Shown here: one piece after another, positions 26,258 through 34,241 of the stretch | Position numbering within the stretch: the first letter of the stretch is position 1 | How the letters are laid out: each line of letters starts with the position of its first letter | Assembly: GCF_004364345.1 (NCBI RefSeq) | Contig: NZ_SOCA01000001.1 | Location: forward strand, 1,240,001-1,304,000 | Source: Prosthecobacter fusiformis | GTDB taxonomy: Bacteria; Verrucomicrobiota; Verrucomicrobiia; Verrucomicrobiales; Verrucomicrobiaceae | Length of the DNA stretch: 64,000 bases | Direction of reading: 5' to 3' | Notes under the pieces: generated by a model | The model's input: only the letters and a program-made list of their open reading frames with translations | What the model was told of the DNA's origin: nothing | Database searches by the model: none | Made by a program: the position numbers and the translations under genes

Positions 26258-27052
26258 ATGAAACGTCATCCCGCCTTTTTCACGCTGCTGTCGGTCCTCG
26301 GCCTGGTTATCCTAACTAATTTTACTTCATCGCTTCATGCAGCCGATGAGCCAGCCACTGCCGCTGATCTCGCCTCCCGCATGAACGCCATCCGCTCGGA
26401 TGGCACCTCCTTTGCACGCCTCCGCATGGAGATCAATGGCGGCGGTGCCATCCAGATCCAGACCAAGGAACGTCACACCCAAAGTGGCTCGGATGCCGTT
26501 TACCAGATCCTCTTTCCCAAAGAGCGCAAAGGTGAGTCCGTGCTGCTGCGCAAGTCCGCTTCTGGCGCTACTTCCGGCTCTCTTTTTGTCCCACCGGAAA
26601 CCCTCACCCAGCTCAGTGCCGCCCAGATGAAGAACGGCCTCTTCGGCAGCGATCTGGCTTACGAAGACGTCATCGAAAACTTCTTCGCCTGGAGCACTCA
26701 GTCCCTGGTCGGCACTGCGGAAATTGACCGCACCGCCTGTCAGATCCTCGAATCCAAACCAGGAAATTCCGACCGCTCCAGCTATGCCTCCGTGCGCACA
26801 TGGATCGACCCTCGTCGTATGGTGCCCCTCCGTGTGGAAAAGTACAATGCTTCCGGCACCCTCCTCCTCCGCATTGAAACGAAGGATGTCGCAAAGGATG
26901 ATCGAGGCCACTACCTCCCCGCCAGCCTCACCATCACCCGTGCTGGCAGTGGGGGAACAATGATTCAGGGCTCCCGCATCCGCCATGGCGTCCCCCTGAC
27001 CGATGCCGACTTCTCTCCAGCAGGAATCCAGACACTGACCACGCCCAAGTAA
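26258..27052 (+). CDS. LolA-like outer-membrane lipid/lipoprotein carrier
   Basis: A 264-residue exported protein of the outer-membrane lipoprotein-sorting (COG2834, LolA-like) group. The signal peptide ends near residue 28 (SSLHAADE). The mature part contains the alternating strands expected of the half-barrel lipid-binding fold (FARLRMEINGGGAIQIQTKER, VYQILFPKERKGESVLL), the YEDVIENFFAW helix, and a C-terminal VRTWIDPRRMVPLRVEKYNASGTLLLRIE segment. The carrier lies 53 bp after the permease. Known LolA-fold proteins shuttle lipids or lipoproteins across the periplasm; here the neighbours suggest the cargo is the PKS-derived lipid. That cargo is inference. Confidence 0.85.
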   Translation: MKRHPAFFTLLSVLGLVILTNFTSSLHAADEPATAADLASRMNAIRSDGTSFARLRMEINGGGAIQIQTKERHTQSGSDAVYQILFPKERKGESVLLRKSASGATSGSLFVPPETLTQLSAAQMKNGLFGSDLAYEDVIENFFAWSTQSLVGTAEIDRTACQILESKPGNSDRSSYASVRTWIDPRRMVPLRVEKYNASGTLLLRIETKDVAKDDRGHYLPASLTITRAGSGGTMIQGSRIRHGVPLTDADFSPAGIQTLTTPK

Positions 27053-27117
27053 TCGCCTGGATCTTGGTGTAGAAGAATCTGGTGAAACGGTCTCTATCGG
27101 CCTATTCTTTTCATCCC

Positions 27118-27876
27118 ATGAATCTCACCGACCTCAGCCATTACCTTGATACCACCCTGCGTATCCGCGAGCTTCCGGATTACAGCAACGCCGTGAATGG
27201 TTTGCAGCTTGCCAATCGCAAAGGTGAGATCACCCGCATCGCTGCTGCTGTGGATGCCACCTTGCCCGTCGTTAAAAAGGCCATCGCCACCGGAGCGGAC
27301 ATGCTCATTGTGCATCACGGCATGTTCTGGAGCGGCCTTCAGCCCTGGACGGGTGCCACATTTGAGCGCATGCGTCTGGCCATTGAAAACGACCTCGCTA
27401 TCTACAGCGTGCATCTGCCCTTGGATGTCCATCCGCAGTTGGGAAACAACGCCCAGATTGCCAAAGCCATGCAGCTTGTTCCAGGCGGTAACTTCTTGGA
27501 TTACAAAGGCATGCCCGTAGGAGTCACGTGCGAGCTCGTCATGCCTTTGGATGAAGTCGTCTCCCGCTTCACAGAGGCTCTCGGCGGCAGTCGTGTCCAC
27601 CTCTGCGCGGGCGGCCCTCAGTCCACACGGAAGATTGGCATCTGCTCCGGCGGCTCCGGCTCGGAGGTCGCCGCCGCCGCGAAAGCTGGTGTGGATACCT
27701 TCATCACTGGTGAAGGCCCACACTGGAGCTACACCCTCGCCGAAGAACTCGGCATCAATGTTCTTTACGGCGGTCACTACGCCACCGAGACCTTCGGCGT
27801 CAAAGCCCTCGCCCAGCACCTTCAGGCACAGTTCAGCCTGCCCTGGGAATTTGTGGACCATCCCACTGGACTCTGA
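27118..27876 (+). CDS. Nif3-like dinuclear metal-centre protein
   Basis: A 252-residue member of the NIF3/YbgI (GTP cyclohydrolase I type 2 fold) family. Metal-binding motifs are visible: IVHHGMFW (His pair), a YSVHLPLDVHP segment, and C-terminal GEGPHWSYTL...GGHYATE with the last His and Glu ligands. The start at 27118 (MNLTDLSHYLD) is typical; the frame opens at a GTG 36 bp earlier. The biochemical role of the family is unsettled (metal-dependent hydrolase or chaperone). It lies 65 bp after the LolA-like gene and 8 bp before the glycosylase gene and is probably unrelated to the PKS cluster. Confidence 0.9.
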   Translation: MNLTDLSHYLDTTLRIRELPDYSNAVNGLQLANRKGEITRIAAAVDATLPVVKKAIATGADMLIVHHGMFWSGLQPWTGATFERMRLAIENDLAIYSVHLPLDVHPQLGNNAQIAKAMQLVPGGNFLDYKGMPVGVTCELVMPLDEVVSRFTEALGGSRVHLCAGGPQSTRKIGICSGGSGSEVAAAAKAGVDTFITGEGPHWSYTLAEELGINVLYGGHYATETFGVKALAQHLQAQFSLPWEFVDHPTGL

Positions 27877-27884
27877 TCTGGACC

Positions 27885-28487
27885 ATGGCCTTTCTCACCC
27901 CTGCCTTTTTTCAGCGCGATGTTCTCACCGTCGCCCAGGATCTCATTGGTGTTGAACTCGTCTGGTTAGGCTGTTCAGGCATCATTGTTGAGACGGAGGC
28001 TTATGCCGTGGATGGAGATCCCGCCTGCCACACCGCCTCACGCCCCAGCGCCCGCGCTTTTGTCCAAAATCACCCGCCAGGTACTGCCTATGTCTATTTT
28101 AATTACGGCATGTACTGGCTCTTTAACCTCTTGGTAAAAGGCGGTTCCCACGATGGTCTCATCCTCATTCGTGCCCTTGATCCCCGCCTTGGCATTGCCG
28201 AAATGCGCCAGCGTCGGCAAAAGGAAAAACTGACGGATCTCTGCTCCGGCCCAGGTAAGCTCGCCCTGGCTTTGGGCATCGGCGGCATTCATCATGGCAT
28301 TCCCATGACCGGTCGTTCCCGCCCCTCCGGCTGCGGTCTGCGCACCAGCCCTTCCCCGGTCGAAGTCGTCAGTGATATCCGCGTCGGCATCAGCCAGGCC
28401 GTCGATTTCCCTTGGCGCTACTTGGCCCGTGACAACCCGCATGTCAGCGTGAAGCACGGGCGCGTGAAGCTGCCATCCGTCAAATGA
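27885..28487 (+). CDS. 3-methyladenine DNA glycosylase (AAG/MPG family)
   Basis: A 200-residue DNA base-excision enzyme removing alkylated purines. It begins FFQRDVLTVAQDLIGVEL and contains IIVETEAYAVDGDPACHTA, with the catalytic Glu in the ETEAY motif, then PPGTAYVYFNYGMYWLFNLL and the GPGKLALALGI motif. Length is normal for bacterial AAG. It overlaps the convergent small membrane-protein gene by 8 bp at its 3' end. Cytosolic, acts alone. Confidence 0.93.
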   Translation: MAFLTPAFFQRDVLTVAQDLIGVELVWLGCSGIIVETEAYAVDGDPACHTASRPSARAFVQNHPPGTAYVYFNYGMYWLFNLLVKGGSHDGLILIRALDPRLGIAEMRQRRQKEKLTDLCSGPGKLALALGIGGIHHGIPMTGRSRPSGCGLRTSPSPVEVVSDIRVGISQAVDFPWRYLARDNPHVSVKHGRVKLPSVK

Positions 28488-28698
28488 CGCCACCGCCCAG
28501 GAACAACCGTAGCGCGGCGATGAATGCCACGGCCAGGTTAATGGTTAGGCCGATCTTGCGCTTGGGGAATGCCCCGAAGATGATGCCGATCAGAGCACCA
28601 AACAAGGTTACCCAAAGGGTCCAGCCCAACAGCGGGATGAGCCCAGGGACGAGCAGAACCGCACAGACGATGCCAATGAGAACAGAGATGAATTGCAT
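28480..28698 (-). CDS. Small two-helix membrane protein
   Basis: A 72-residue protein starting MQFISVLIGIVCAVLLVPGL with two or three hydrophobic segments (residues 3-20, 25-45, 50-68) and a short basic loop FPKRKIG. It matches the general look of small inner-membrane proteins conserved in this group; no function is known to me. The start at 28698 leaves a membrane helix at the N terminus; the longer frame to 28824 runs into a REP-like hairpin region and is rejected. Confidence 0.6.
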   Translation of the reverse strand: MQFISVLIGIVCAVLLVPGLIPLLGWTLWVTLFGALIGIIFGAFPKRKIGLTINLAVAFIAALRLFLGGGVI

Positions 28699-28770
28699 AG
28701 CAAATCTATCCTCATCCTCCCTCCAAGAATCGCAAAGGTAATTCGAGGGCCGTTTTGTAAAGGGCACGGT

Positions 28771-28864
28771 CAAGCCCAAAGGGCTTGCGAAGTTAAGCCC
28801 AGGGTTCGCAGAACCCTGGGTCACGTACCCGATACCCCGTCCTCAGCCAACCTCAACGAGGTTG
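28771..28864. repeat. REP-like triple-hairpin element
   Basis: Three perfect hairpins lie within 94 bp: CAAGCCC/GGGCTTG with AAA loop (28771-28787); CCCAGGGTTC/GAACCCTGGG with GCA loop (28798-28820); CAACCTC/GAGGTTG with AAC loop (28848-28864). Elements combining a CCCAGGGT hairpin with a CAACC...GGTTG hairpin recur between genes in Planctomycetes and Verrucomicrobia and resemble REP/RAYT-mobilised repeats. No RAYT transposase is in the window. It lies between the starts and ends of two minus-strand genes. Confidence 0.6.
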
Positions 28865-28923
28865 CGTCCGACATCCCGCTCCGAAGCCCAAACACCCATT
28901 TTTAGCCTTCCTGCTTGTCCCCC

Positions 28924-30162
28924 TCAACAAAAATGCGCCCCACTCGTATTCACATACAGCGAATAGAGCGACTGGCTCGCCGTAATAAACAGGCGGTTAC
29001 GCTTCCGTCCGCCGAAGCAAAGATTGCTGGCAGTTTCGGGCAGCTTGATGAAGCCGATGCGCTGCCCCTCTGGAGAAAACACATGCACGCCATCATAGCC
29101 ATCGCCGATCCATCCAGCAGTGGCCCAGACATTGCCATCCACATCGCAGCGGATGCCGTCAGAACCGCCTTGGCCTTTGGTGCGTGAAGTTAAAAAGCCT
29201 TTCCGCTTAAAGGTCCACTCTTCAATCTTTTGCTCCAGGTCTCGAATCTCTGCAAACTTCTGTTGAAGCTCATCGGAAGGCATGCTCGTAGCGTTAAGAA
29301 GACGCCGAGACGTTGATCTAGCCTCATTTCGCCCTTGGGAGTAAAGCTCTTGATGAAGCAGCTCAGAGCGCTGGCATTCGGCCAACATACCTACGGATGC
29401 ATCTTCATTCATCACGGCTAACTCTTTGCCCTCACTCAGCTTCACTCCATCGCTAACGTCGTACACACGGATGTTTTTCGCAGCCCCTGTATCCACAATA
29501 TAAAGCTTCTTATAATCCGGGCTGAAGCATAACCCGTTAGGCTTAGCTTCTGCCTCGGTGACTTTTTCAATCTTGCCCCCAGGATCAATGCGATAGACCG
29601 CCTCCTTCAATTGCAGCTCACCCTTGTTGCCCTCGTAATCCCCCATGCTTCCGTAACCTGGATCAGTAAACCACACCCCGCCATCGGGATGAACCACGAC
29701 ATCGTTCGGCGCGTTGAGCGGCTTGCCTTCAAACTCAGAGGCCAGCACCGTCATTTTGCCATTCAGTTCATACCGCACCACACGGCGGTTAGCGTGCTCG
29801 CAGGAGATTTGCCGCCCCTGCCAGTCAAAGGTGTTGCCATTGCTGTTGCCAGAGTTGTTGCGCATCACGCTAACATGACCGTCTTCAGGCAGGTAGCGCA
29901 TCTGGGCATTGTTAGGGATGTCACTCCACACCAGATAATCCCCACTGCCATTCCAGGCCGGTCCTTCCGCCCAGAGCATGCCCGTGTGCAATCGCCGGAT
30001 CGGTGAATTGCCCTGGATATATTTTGAGAAGGCAGGCTCCAGGGCGATCACATCTGGATCGGGATAACGCTGTGGCACCTTCCCCGTCCAATCACGGGCA
30101 AAGGCGGACGTGGCGGCGCTGGCAGCAAGTGTGGCGAGAAATGTGCGGCGTGAGGTGGTCAT
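28924..30162 (-). CDS. SMP-30/gluconolactonase-like protein with in-frame insertion, Tat-exported
   Basis: A 412-residue six-bladed beta-propeller lactonase-like protein. MTTSRRTFLATLAASAATSAFA is a Tat signal. Family motifs include WAEGPAWNGSGDYLVWSDIPNN, NAPNDVVVHPDGGVWFTDPGYG, PNGLCFSPDYKKLYIVDTG and GGSDGIRCDVDGNVWATAGW. Between GVKLSEGK (residue 246) and GGSDGIR (332) there are about 85 residues, far more than the usual 10-20; residues 255-325 are polar, predicted coiled coil (DELQQKFAEIRDLEQKIEEW) and encoded by DNA that is visibly AT-richer than its surroundings. The insertion keeps the frame. The gene overlaps the upstream terpene cyclase stop (ATGA), so it is the second gene of that pair. 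Substrate unknown. Confidence 0.88.
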   Translation of the reverse strand: MTTSRRTFLATLAASAATSAFARDWTGKVPQRYPDPDVIALEPAFSKYIQGNSPIRRLHTGMLWAEGPAWNGSGDYLVWSDIPNNAQMRYLPEDGHVSVMRNNSGNSNGNTFDWQGRQISCEHANRRVVRYELNGKMTVLASEFEGKPLNAPNDVVVHPDGGVWFTDPGYGSMGDYEGNKGELQLKEAVYRIDPGGKIEKVTEAEAKPNGLCFSPDYKKLYIVDTGAAKNIRVYDVSDGVKLSEGKELAVMNEDASVGMLAECQRSELLHQELYSQGRNEARSTSRRLLNATSMPSDELQQKFAEIRDLEQKIEEWTFKRKGFLTSRTKGQGGSDGIRCDVDGNVWATAGWIGDGYDGVHVFSPEGQRIGFIKLPETASNLCFGGRKRNRLFITASQSLYSLYVNTSGAHFC

Positions 30163-32015
30163 GATAATGATGTCGTTGTACCCGCTTCATCAACGGACGA
30201 CAAGACTGCTTTTGCACTGCGAAATGCCTGCAGGCTCCAGATCACCGGATAAAGCTTCTCGTGATACCACAGCCGCGCGAAGTACAGTCCAATAGGCGCG
30301 CTTGGAAAATGCGTCCCATTTTGTGTGGCCGCGATCAGCCATTCGATACCCCGGAGTGCGGACGCCCTCGTCCGCCCCCCTTGCAGCAGCAGCGCATGCA
30401 CAGCCACCGCCGTCTCCTCAATGGAAGCCGGTGCATCCCCGTCCCCGCCCCAGCTCCCATCCATTTTCTGAGCCGCTTCCAAGTAAGCGCAACCACTGCG
30501 GATGAGCCTGTCCGCCTGCATCGCCAGTGCCTTATCCCCACTCAAATAAGCCACCACCTGCGCCGTCCCATACAGCGGATTTTCTTCATCTGAGGTATGC
30601 TCATTGCCGAACCACAGCGGTATCCACGATCCGTCCTTTCGCTGCGTTTTCCTCAAATAGCCCAGCGCCATTTCAGTGGCCTTCTTCAGCCGGTCTCGCA
30701 TGGCTTCGGGCATCTCCTTTTCCCACAGCCCCCACGCCAGCAAAGCATGCGCCGTCAGCTCAGGACTGCTGCGATCAAACGGCAATGTCCCCCATCCCCG
30801 GCAAAAGGTCGGCATCCCTCCATCACGGTTTTGCAGATCCAGAAGCCACTGAAGTCCCGCTTCGGCCGCCACTCGCGAACCCGCCTCTTCTTGAATCTTC
30901 AGACCGATCAGCGCCCCTGCCGTATCATCCGCATCCGGCACCCCGCCTGGCAAATCCGTCCACGCCCAGCCACCCGGCGCGGCGTTGGTGAAAGGGTGCA
31001 CCTCTTGATACTGCTGATTTTGCAACCACTGGCGCACAGGAACCTCCGCACTGCCGAGAGCCTTGCACGCCAGCGTCGTCCCCCAGGTGGCCAAGTTCGT
31101 GTCAATCGGCCAGCTCCCATCTGCCCTCATCGAGCGCTTCAAAAACTCGACCGCCCCCGGAATGCATGGATGCTCTTTATCTCCTGCCGCCGCCAACGCC
31201 ATGGTCACAAAACTTGTTAGGGGGGTCGCTTCCAGATAGCCGCCACTGGAAGGTTGCAGCGCCTTCAACATCGGGCGGATGCGTTTCCACAAAGCCCCCC
31301 GCAACCATCCCAAAGGATTCCACCACGCAGGCGGTGCCTTTTTAAACCGGGCATACCCAATGGCAATCAGAGCAGGCAGCGCATAGCTCACCACCGGCAT
31401 CCCCACTGCGCCAAACCACGCCCGTGGCAATGCTGCCAACTCAAACGGCAGCGGCAGCACCCTTTTCCACGCCCCCTCCCCCATCGTCCCGCCAATCGTA
31501 CACAGCATCAAAATCGGCACCGAAAAAGTCTTGTCCTTCCCATACCGCCCAATCACCGTCTTCGCGATCTCATCCGCCTCCAACGACCCCACCTGCCCCC
31601 TAATCCAAGTAGCTGCGCCCGCCAGGGCGTGGGTCCCCGTAGCCGCGCCCGCCAAGGCTCCCGCGTAGCTGCGCCCGCCAGGGCGTGGGATTTGCATAGC
31701 CGCGTGTCCCGCTCTTTTCATCTCACCACATACACTCAATGCACTCCAGCACAGCAGCGTCGTCGAAAGGTTGCTCTTGCTGATCGTCGTATCCCCCCAT
31801 CCCCCATCCGCATTCTGATTCTCGATAAGCCATCGCACACCTGCCTCGATCCATTCACGATATTCGGCCGCATCCACCTCATTCAAAGCCACGATGGCAG
31901 TCGCGGTCGAAAGCGCGCTGCTGGACAATTCCCCTTCCCAATGGCCAGCGGCATTGCGCAGGGACAGCAAATGGGTGCGGGTATTCGTGAGGGCCTGGTC
32001 CAGAGAATTTAACAT
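30159..32015 (-). CDS. Squalene-hopene-cyclase-like class II terpene cyclase
   Basis: A 618-residue alpha/alpha-barrel cyclase. The catalytic acid motif DxDD is present (GGVPDADDTAGAL), as are several QW-type repeats (QNADGGWGD, RADGSWPID, QNRDGGMPTF, QRKDGSWIPLWFG, QKMDGSWGG). Squalene-hopene cyclases protonate squalene to make hopene in the inner membrane. The context GGWAWTDLPGGVPDADD differs from the classical SHC wording and no hpn or squalene synthase genes are near, so another prenyl substrate is possible. Residues about 108-140 (rich in Ala/Gly, ALAGAATGTHALAGAAT) are an in-frame insertion made by a tandem DNA repeat. It is the first gene of a pair with the lactonase-like gene, and divergent from the PHP gene by 49 bp. 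Confidence 0.87.
   Translation of the reverse strand: MLNSLDQALTNTRTHLLSLRNAAGHWEGELSSSALSTATAIVALNEVDAAEYREWIEAGVRWLIENQNADGGWGDTTISKSNLSTTLLCWSALSVCGEMKRAGHAAMQIPRPGGRSYAGALAGAATGTHALAGAATWIRGQVGSLEADEIAKTVIGRYGKDKTFSVPILMLCTIGGTMGEGAWKRVLPLPFELAALPRAWFGAVGMPVVSYALPALIAIGYARFKKAPPAWWNPLGWLRGALWKRIRPMLKALQPSSGGYLEATPLTSFVTMALAAAGDKEHPCIPGAVEFLKRSMRADGSWPIDTNLATWGTTLACKALGSAEVPVRQWLQNQQYQEVHPFTNAAPGGWAWTDLPGGVPDADDTAGALIGLKIQEEAGSRVAAEAGLQWLLDLQNRDGGMPTFCRGWGTLPFDRSSPELTAHALLAWGLWEKEMPEAMRDRLKKATEMALGYLRKTQRKDGSWIPLWFGNEHTSDEENPLYGTAQVVAYLSGDKALAMQADRLIRSGCAYLEAAQKMDGSWGGDGDAPASIEETAVAVHALLLQGGRTRASALRGIEWLIAATQNGTHFPSAPIGLYFARLWYHEKLYPVIWSLQAFRSAKAVLSSVDEAGTTTSLS
31609..31689. repeat. Tandem 26-30-bp repeat inside the terpene cyclase gene
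   Basis: Three copies of a unit beginning GTAGCTGCGCCCGCCAGGGC: copy 1 at 31609-31633, a diverged and shortened copy 2 at 31639-31658, and copy 3 at 31665-31689. Copies 1 and 3 are identical over 25 bases. A fainter fourth half copy follows at about 31696. The array is a multiple of three overall and adds an Ala/Gly-rich loop to the cyclase. Confidence 0.75.
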
Positions 32016-32064
32016 GCGCGTCTGATTGTTCGTGCCCTTACACTCCGTTCAAGAAGAACCAACC

Positions 32065-33342
32065 ATGAGATTCTCCTTCCTTCCGATTCTTTTCATTGCG
32101 GCAACAGCCATGGTTTCGGCTGATGAACCCCGATGGTTCAAAGGCAACACCCATACCCATTCCCTATGGAGCGATGGCAATGATTTCCCGGAAATGATTT
32201 CGGCCTGGTACAAGGAGAAGGGTTACGACTTCCTCTGCATGTCCGACCACAACACCCTGGCCGAAGGGGAAAAGTGGGTGCCTGAAGCCACCATCGAAAA
32301 GAAGAAGATCTCACTCGGCCGCAAGGTGGTGGACAAATGTACGGATCGTTTTGGCCCCGGCTGGGTCACCACCCGCACCGACGAAAAAGGCCAGGTGGAA
32401 GTGAAGCTCAAAACCCTGGAAGAATACCGCGTTAAACTTGAGGAACCCGGCAAGTTTCTGCTGGTGCAGGCGGAGGAAGTCAGCGCCGGTTTTGCCAAGT
32501 CGCCCATCCACATCAATGCCATCAACCTCACCGAGGCTATTCAGCCCGTGAAGGATCTCGTTTCCATCCGCGAGACCATGCGCACCAACCTTCAGGCCAT
32601 TGCTGCCCAAGGCCTGAAAACCGGACGCCCCATCATGTCCCATCTCAATCACCCCAATTTCAAATGGGCCGTGAGTGCAGAAGACATCGCCCATGTCATC
32701 GAAGATAAATTCTTTGAAGTCTATAACGGCCATCCCTCCACCTATCCCGAAGGCGATCCTGCTCGTGCGGATACCTCCACGGACCGTATATGGGACATCG
32801 CCAATACCATCCGTCTTGTGGAACTGAAGGCTGCGCCTTTATATGCACTCGGCACGGATGACAGCCACCACTATCACGGCGGCACCGCCACCTCCGGTCG
32901 TGGCTGGGTCATGGTCAAGGCGGATAAACTGGATGCCAATGCCCTGGTGGAAGCCATGCAGCGCGGTGACTTTTATGCCTCCTGCGGGGTGGCCCTGGAA
33001 GACGTATCCTTTGACAAAACCACCCGCAAACTGACGGTGAAAATCAAGGGCGAACCCGGCGTGAAATATACGACCGAGTTCCGCGGCACCCCAAAAAACT
33101 ATGACCGCGCCATCAAGGAAGTACCCGCCCCCGCCGATGACAACTACCCCGTCCGCCTGAAGTATAGCGAAGAGGTGGGCAAGCTGCTGGCCAGCAGCGA
33201 AAGCTTGGAATCCAGCTACCAGATGACCGGGGATGAACTCTACGTCCGTGCCATCATCACCTCCGACCAGATCATGACCAATCCTGCCACCCCGGGCCAG
33301 TTGCAGAAAGCCTGGACCCAGCCCGTTGGTTGGCAGCCATAA
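32065..33342 (+). CDS. PHP-domain metal-dependent phosphoesterase-like protein, exported
   Basis: A 425-residue protein with a signal peptide (MRFSFLPILFIAATAMVSADE) followed by a PHP domain: motif 1 KGNTHTHSLWSDGND, motif 2 DFLCMSDHNTL, and later LVQAEEVSAG, MSHLNHPNF and ALGTDDSHHYH, supplying the His/Asp/Glu metal ligands. PHP proteins of this exported type are common in Verrucomicrobia and are annotated as histidinol-phosphatase-like or PHP metalloesterases; the natural substrate is unknown. ATG 32065 places the signal peptide at the N terminus. The gene is divergent from the terpene cyclase gene. Confidence 0.86.
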   Translation: MRFSFLPILFIAATAMVSADEPRWFKGNTHTHSLWSDGNDFPEMISAWYKEKGYDFLCMSDHNTLAEGEKWVPEATIEKKKISLGRKVVDKCTDRFGPGWVTTRTDEKGQVEVKLKTLEEYRVKLEEPGKFLLVQAEEVSAGFAKSPIHINAINLTEAIQPVKDLVSIRETMRTNLQAIAAQGLKTGRPIMSHLNHPNFKWAVSAEDIAHVIEDKFFEVYNGHPSTYPEGDPARADTSTDRIWDIANTIRLVELKAAPLYALGTDDSHHYHGGTATSGRGWVMVKADKLDANALVEAMQRGDFYASCGVALEDVSFDKTTRKLTVKIKGEPGVKYTTEFRGTPKNYDRAIKEVPAPADDNYPVRLKYSEEVGKLLASSESLESSYQMTGDELYVRAIITSDQIMTNPATPGQLQKAWTQPVGWQP

Positions 33343-33437
33343 CCTGTGGGTAAAGAAAAGTCGGCTCAAAAGCTCTTCCGAGGCAGGTAATCCTTGCGCT
33401 GGGGCTTTCGTTAGGCTTTGAACAAGAATAGCCGACC

Positions 33438-34241
33438 ATGTGGGAATTCTTAAAACAGCACTGGCGCGATGGCGTGGAGATCCTCATCCTCGCCGTGCTG
33501 GTCTATCAGGCCTATCTGTTCTTCCGGGCCACCCGTGGAGCACGCATCCTCACCGGCCTGCTCATGCTCCTGCTTGGTCTGGCGCTGGTCTCCCAGTTGC
33601 TGGAGCTTGAGGTCATCACTTGGCTGCTTCAGCGCATCTCGGTCTTCCTTGCCATTGCTCTTGTAGTTCTCTTTCAGCCGGAACTGCGCCGCGTCCTGGC
33701 CGAGCTGGGCAGCCACCGCATCTTCTCCCTGAACCGGCCCGACCCTGAATCCCTGGACGTCCTCTTGGAAGCCATGCAGCAGCTTTCCGCCCGCCGCTGC
33801 GGTGCCCTCTTTGCCATTAAGCGTGGCATCGACCTACGCCTGCTTTCAGAAACCGGCGTCAGTGTGGATGCCAAACTCTCACCCGAGTTGATCACCACCA
33901 TCTTCCATCCCAAGACCGCCTTGCACGATGGCGGGGCCATCATTGACCAAGGCCGCATCTCGGCAGCAGGCTGTGTCTTCCCCGTCAGTCAAAGGGAGGT
34001 GCGTGACCGGGCCATCGGCCTTCGTCACCGCGCTGCCATGGGAGTCACTGAGGAAACCGATGCCATTGCCCTCATCGTCAGCGAGGAAAGCGGAGCCCTG
34101 TCCCTGGCTTATCGAGGGAAGCTGGAGCATGATCTTGAACCCGACGAGTTGCGCACCCGCCTCAATGAACTGCTGACCTACGGAGCCGCCGCGCCTGAAC
34201 CTATCCTGGAGGAGCCAACCCGTGAACTGGGCCCAATTTAA
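33438..34241 (+). CDS. cdaA: Diadenylate cyclase CdaA (c-di-AMP synthase)
   Basis: A 267-residue membrane-bound DAC enzyme that condenses two ATP to cyclic di-AMP. Three N-terminal helices (about residues 12-75) precede the DisA_N domain. Catalytic motifs are intact: D164-G-G-A (LHDGGAIID) and R196-H-R-A (GLRHRAAMGVTE). Length agrees with CdaA/YbbP (about 270). It is followed, with overlap, by a 51-residue membrane gene like the start of CdaR, and then glmM. This is the cdaA-cdaR-glmM order known from Firmicutes, where CdaR and GlmM regulate CdaA. c-di-AMP usually controls potassium and osmolyte balance. Confidence 0.95.
   Translation: MWEFLKQHWRDGVEILILAVLVYQAYLFFRATRGARILTGLLMLLLGLALVSQLLELEVITWLLQRISVFLAIALVVLFQPELRRVLAELGSHRIFSLNRPDPESLDVLLEAMQQLSARRCGALFAIKRGIDLRLLSETGVSVDAKLSPELITTIFHPKTALHDGGAIIDQGRISAAGCVFPVSQREVRDRAIGLRHRAAMGVTEETDAIALIVSEESGALSLAYRGKLEHDLEPDELRTRLNELLTYGAAAPEPILEEPTRELGPI

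Noticed and set aside
27118-28487. Nif3-like and 3-methyladenine glycosylase genes as members of the PKS operon
   Set aside because: They are same-strand neighbours but universal housekeeping/repair families with no plausible step in the lipid pathway; the 65-bp gap allows a separate unit.
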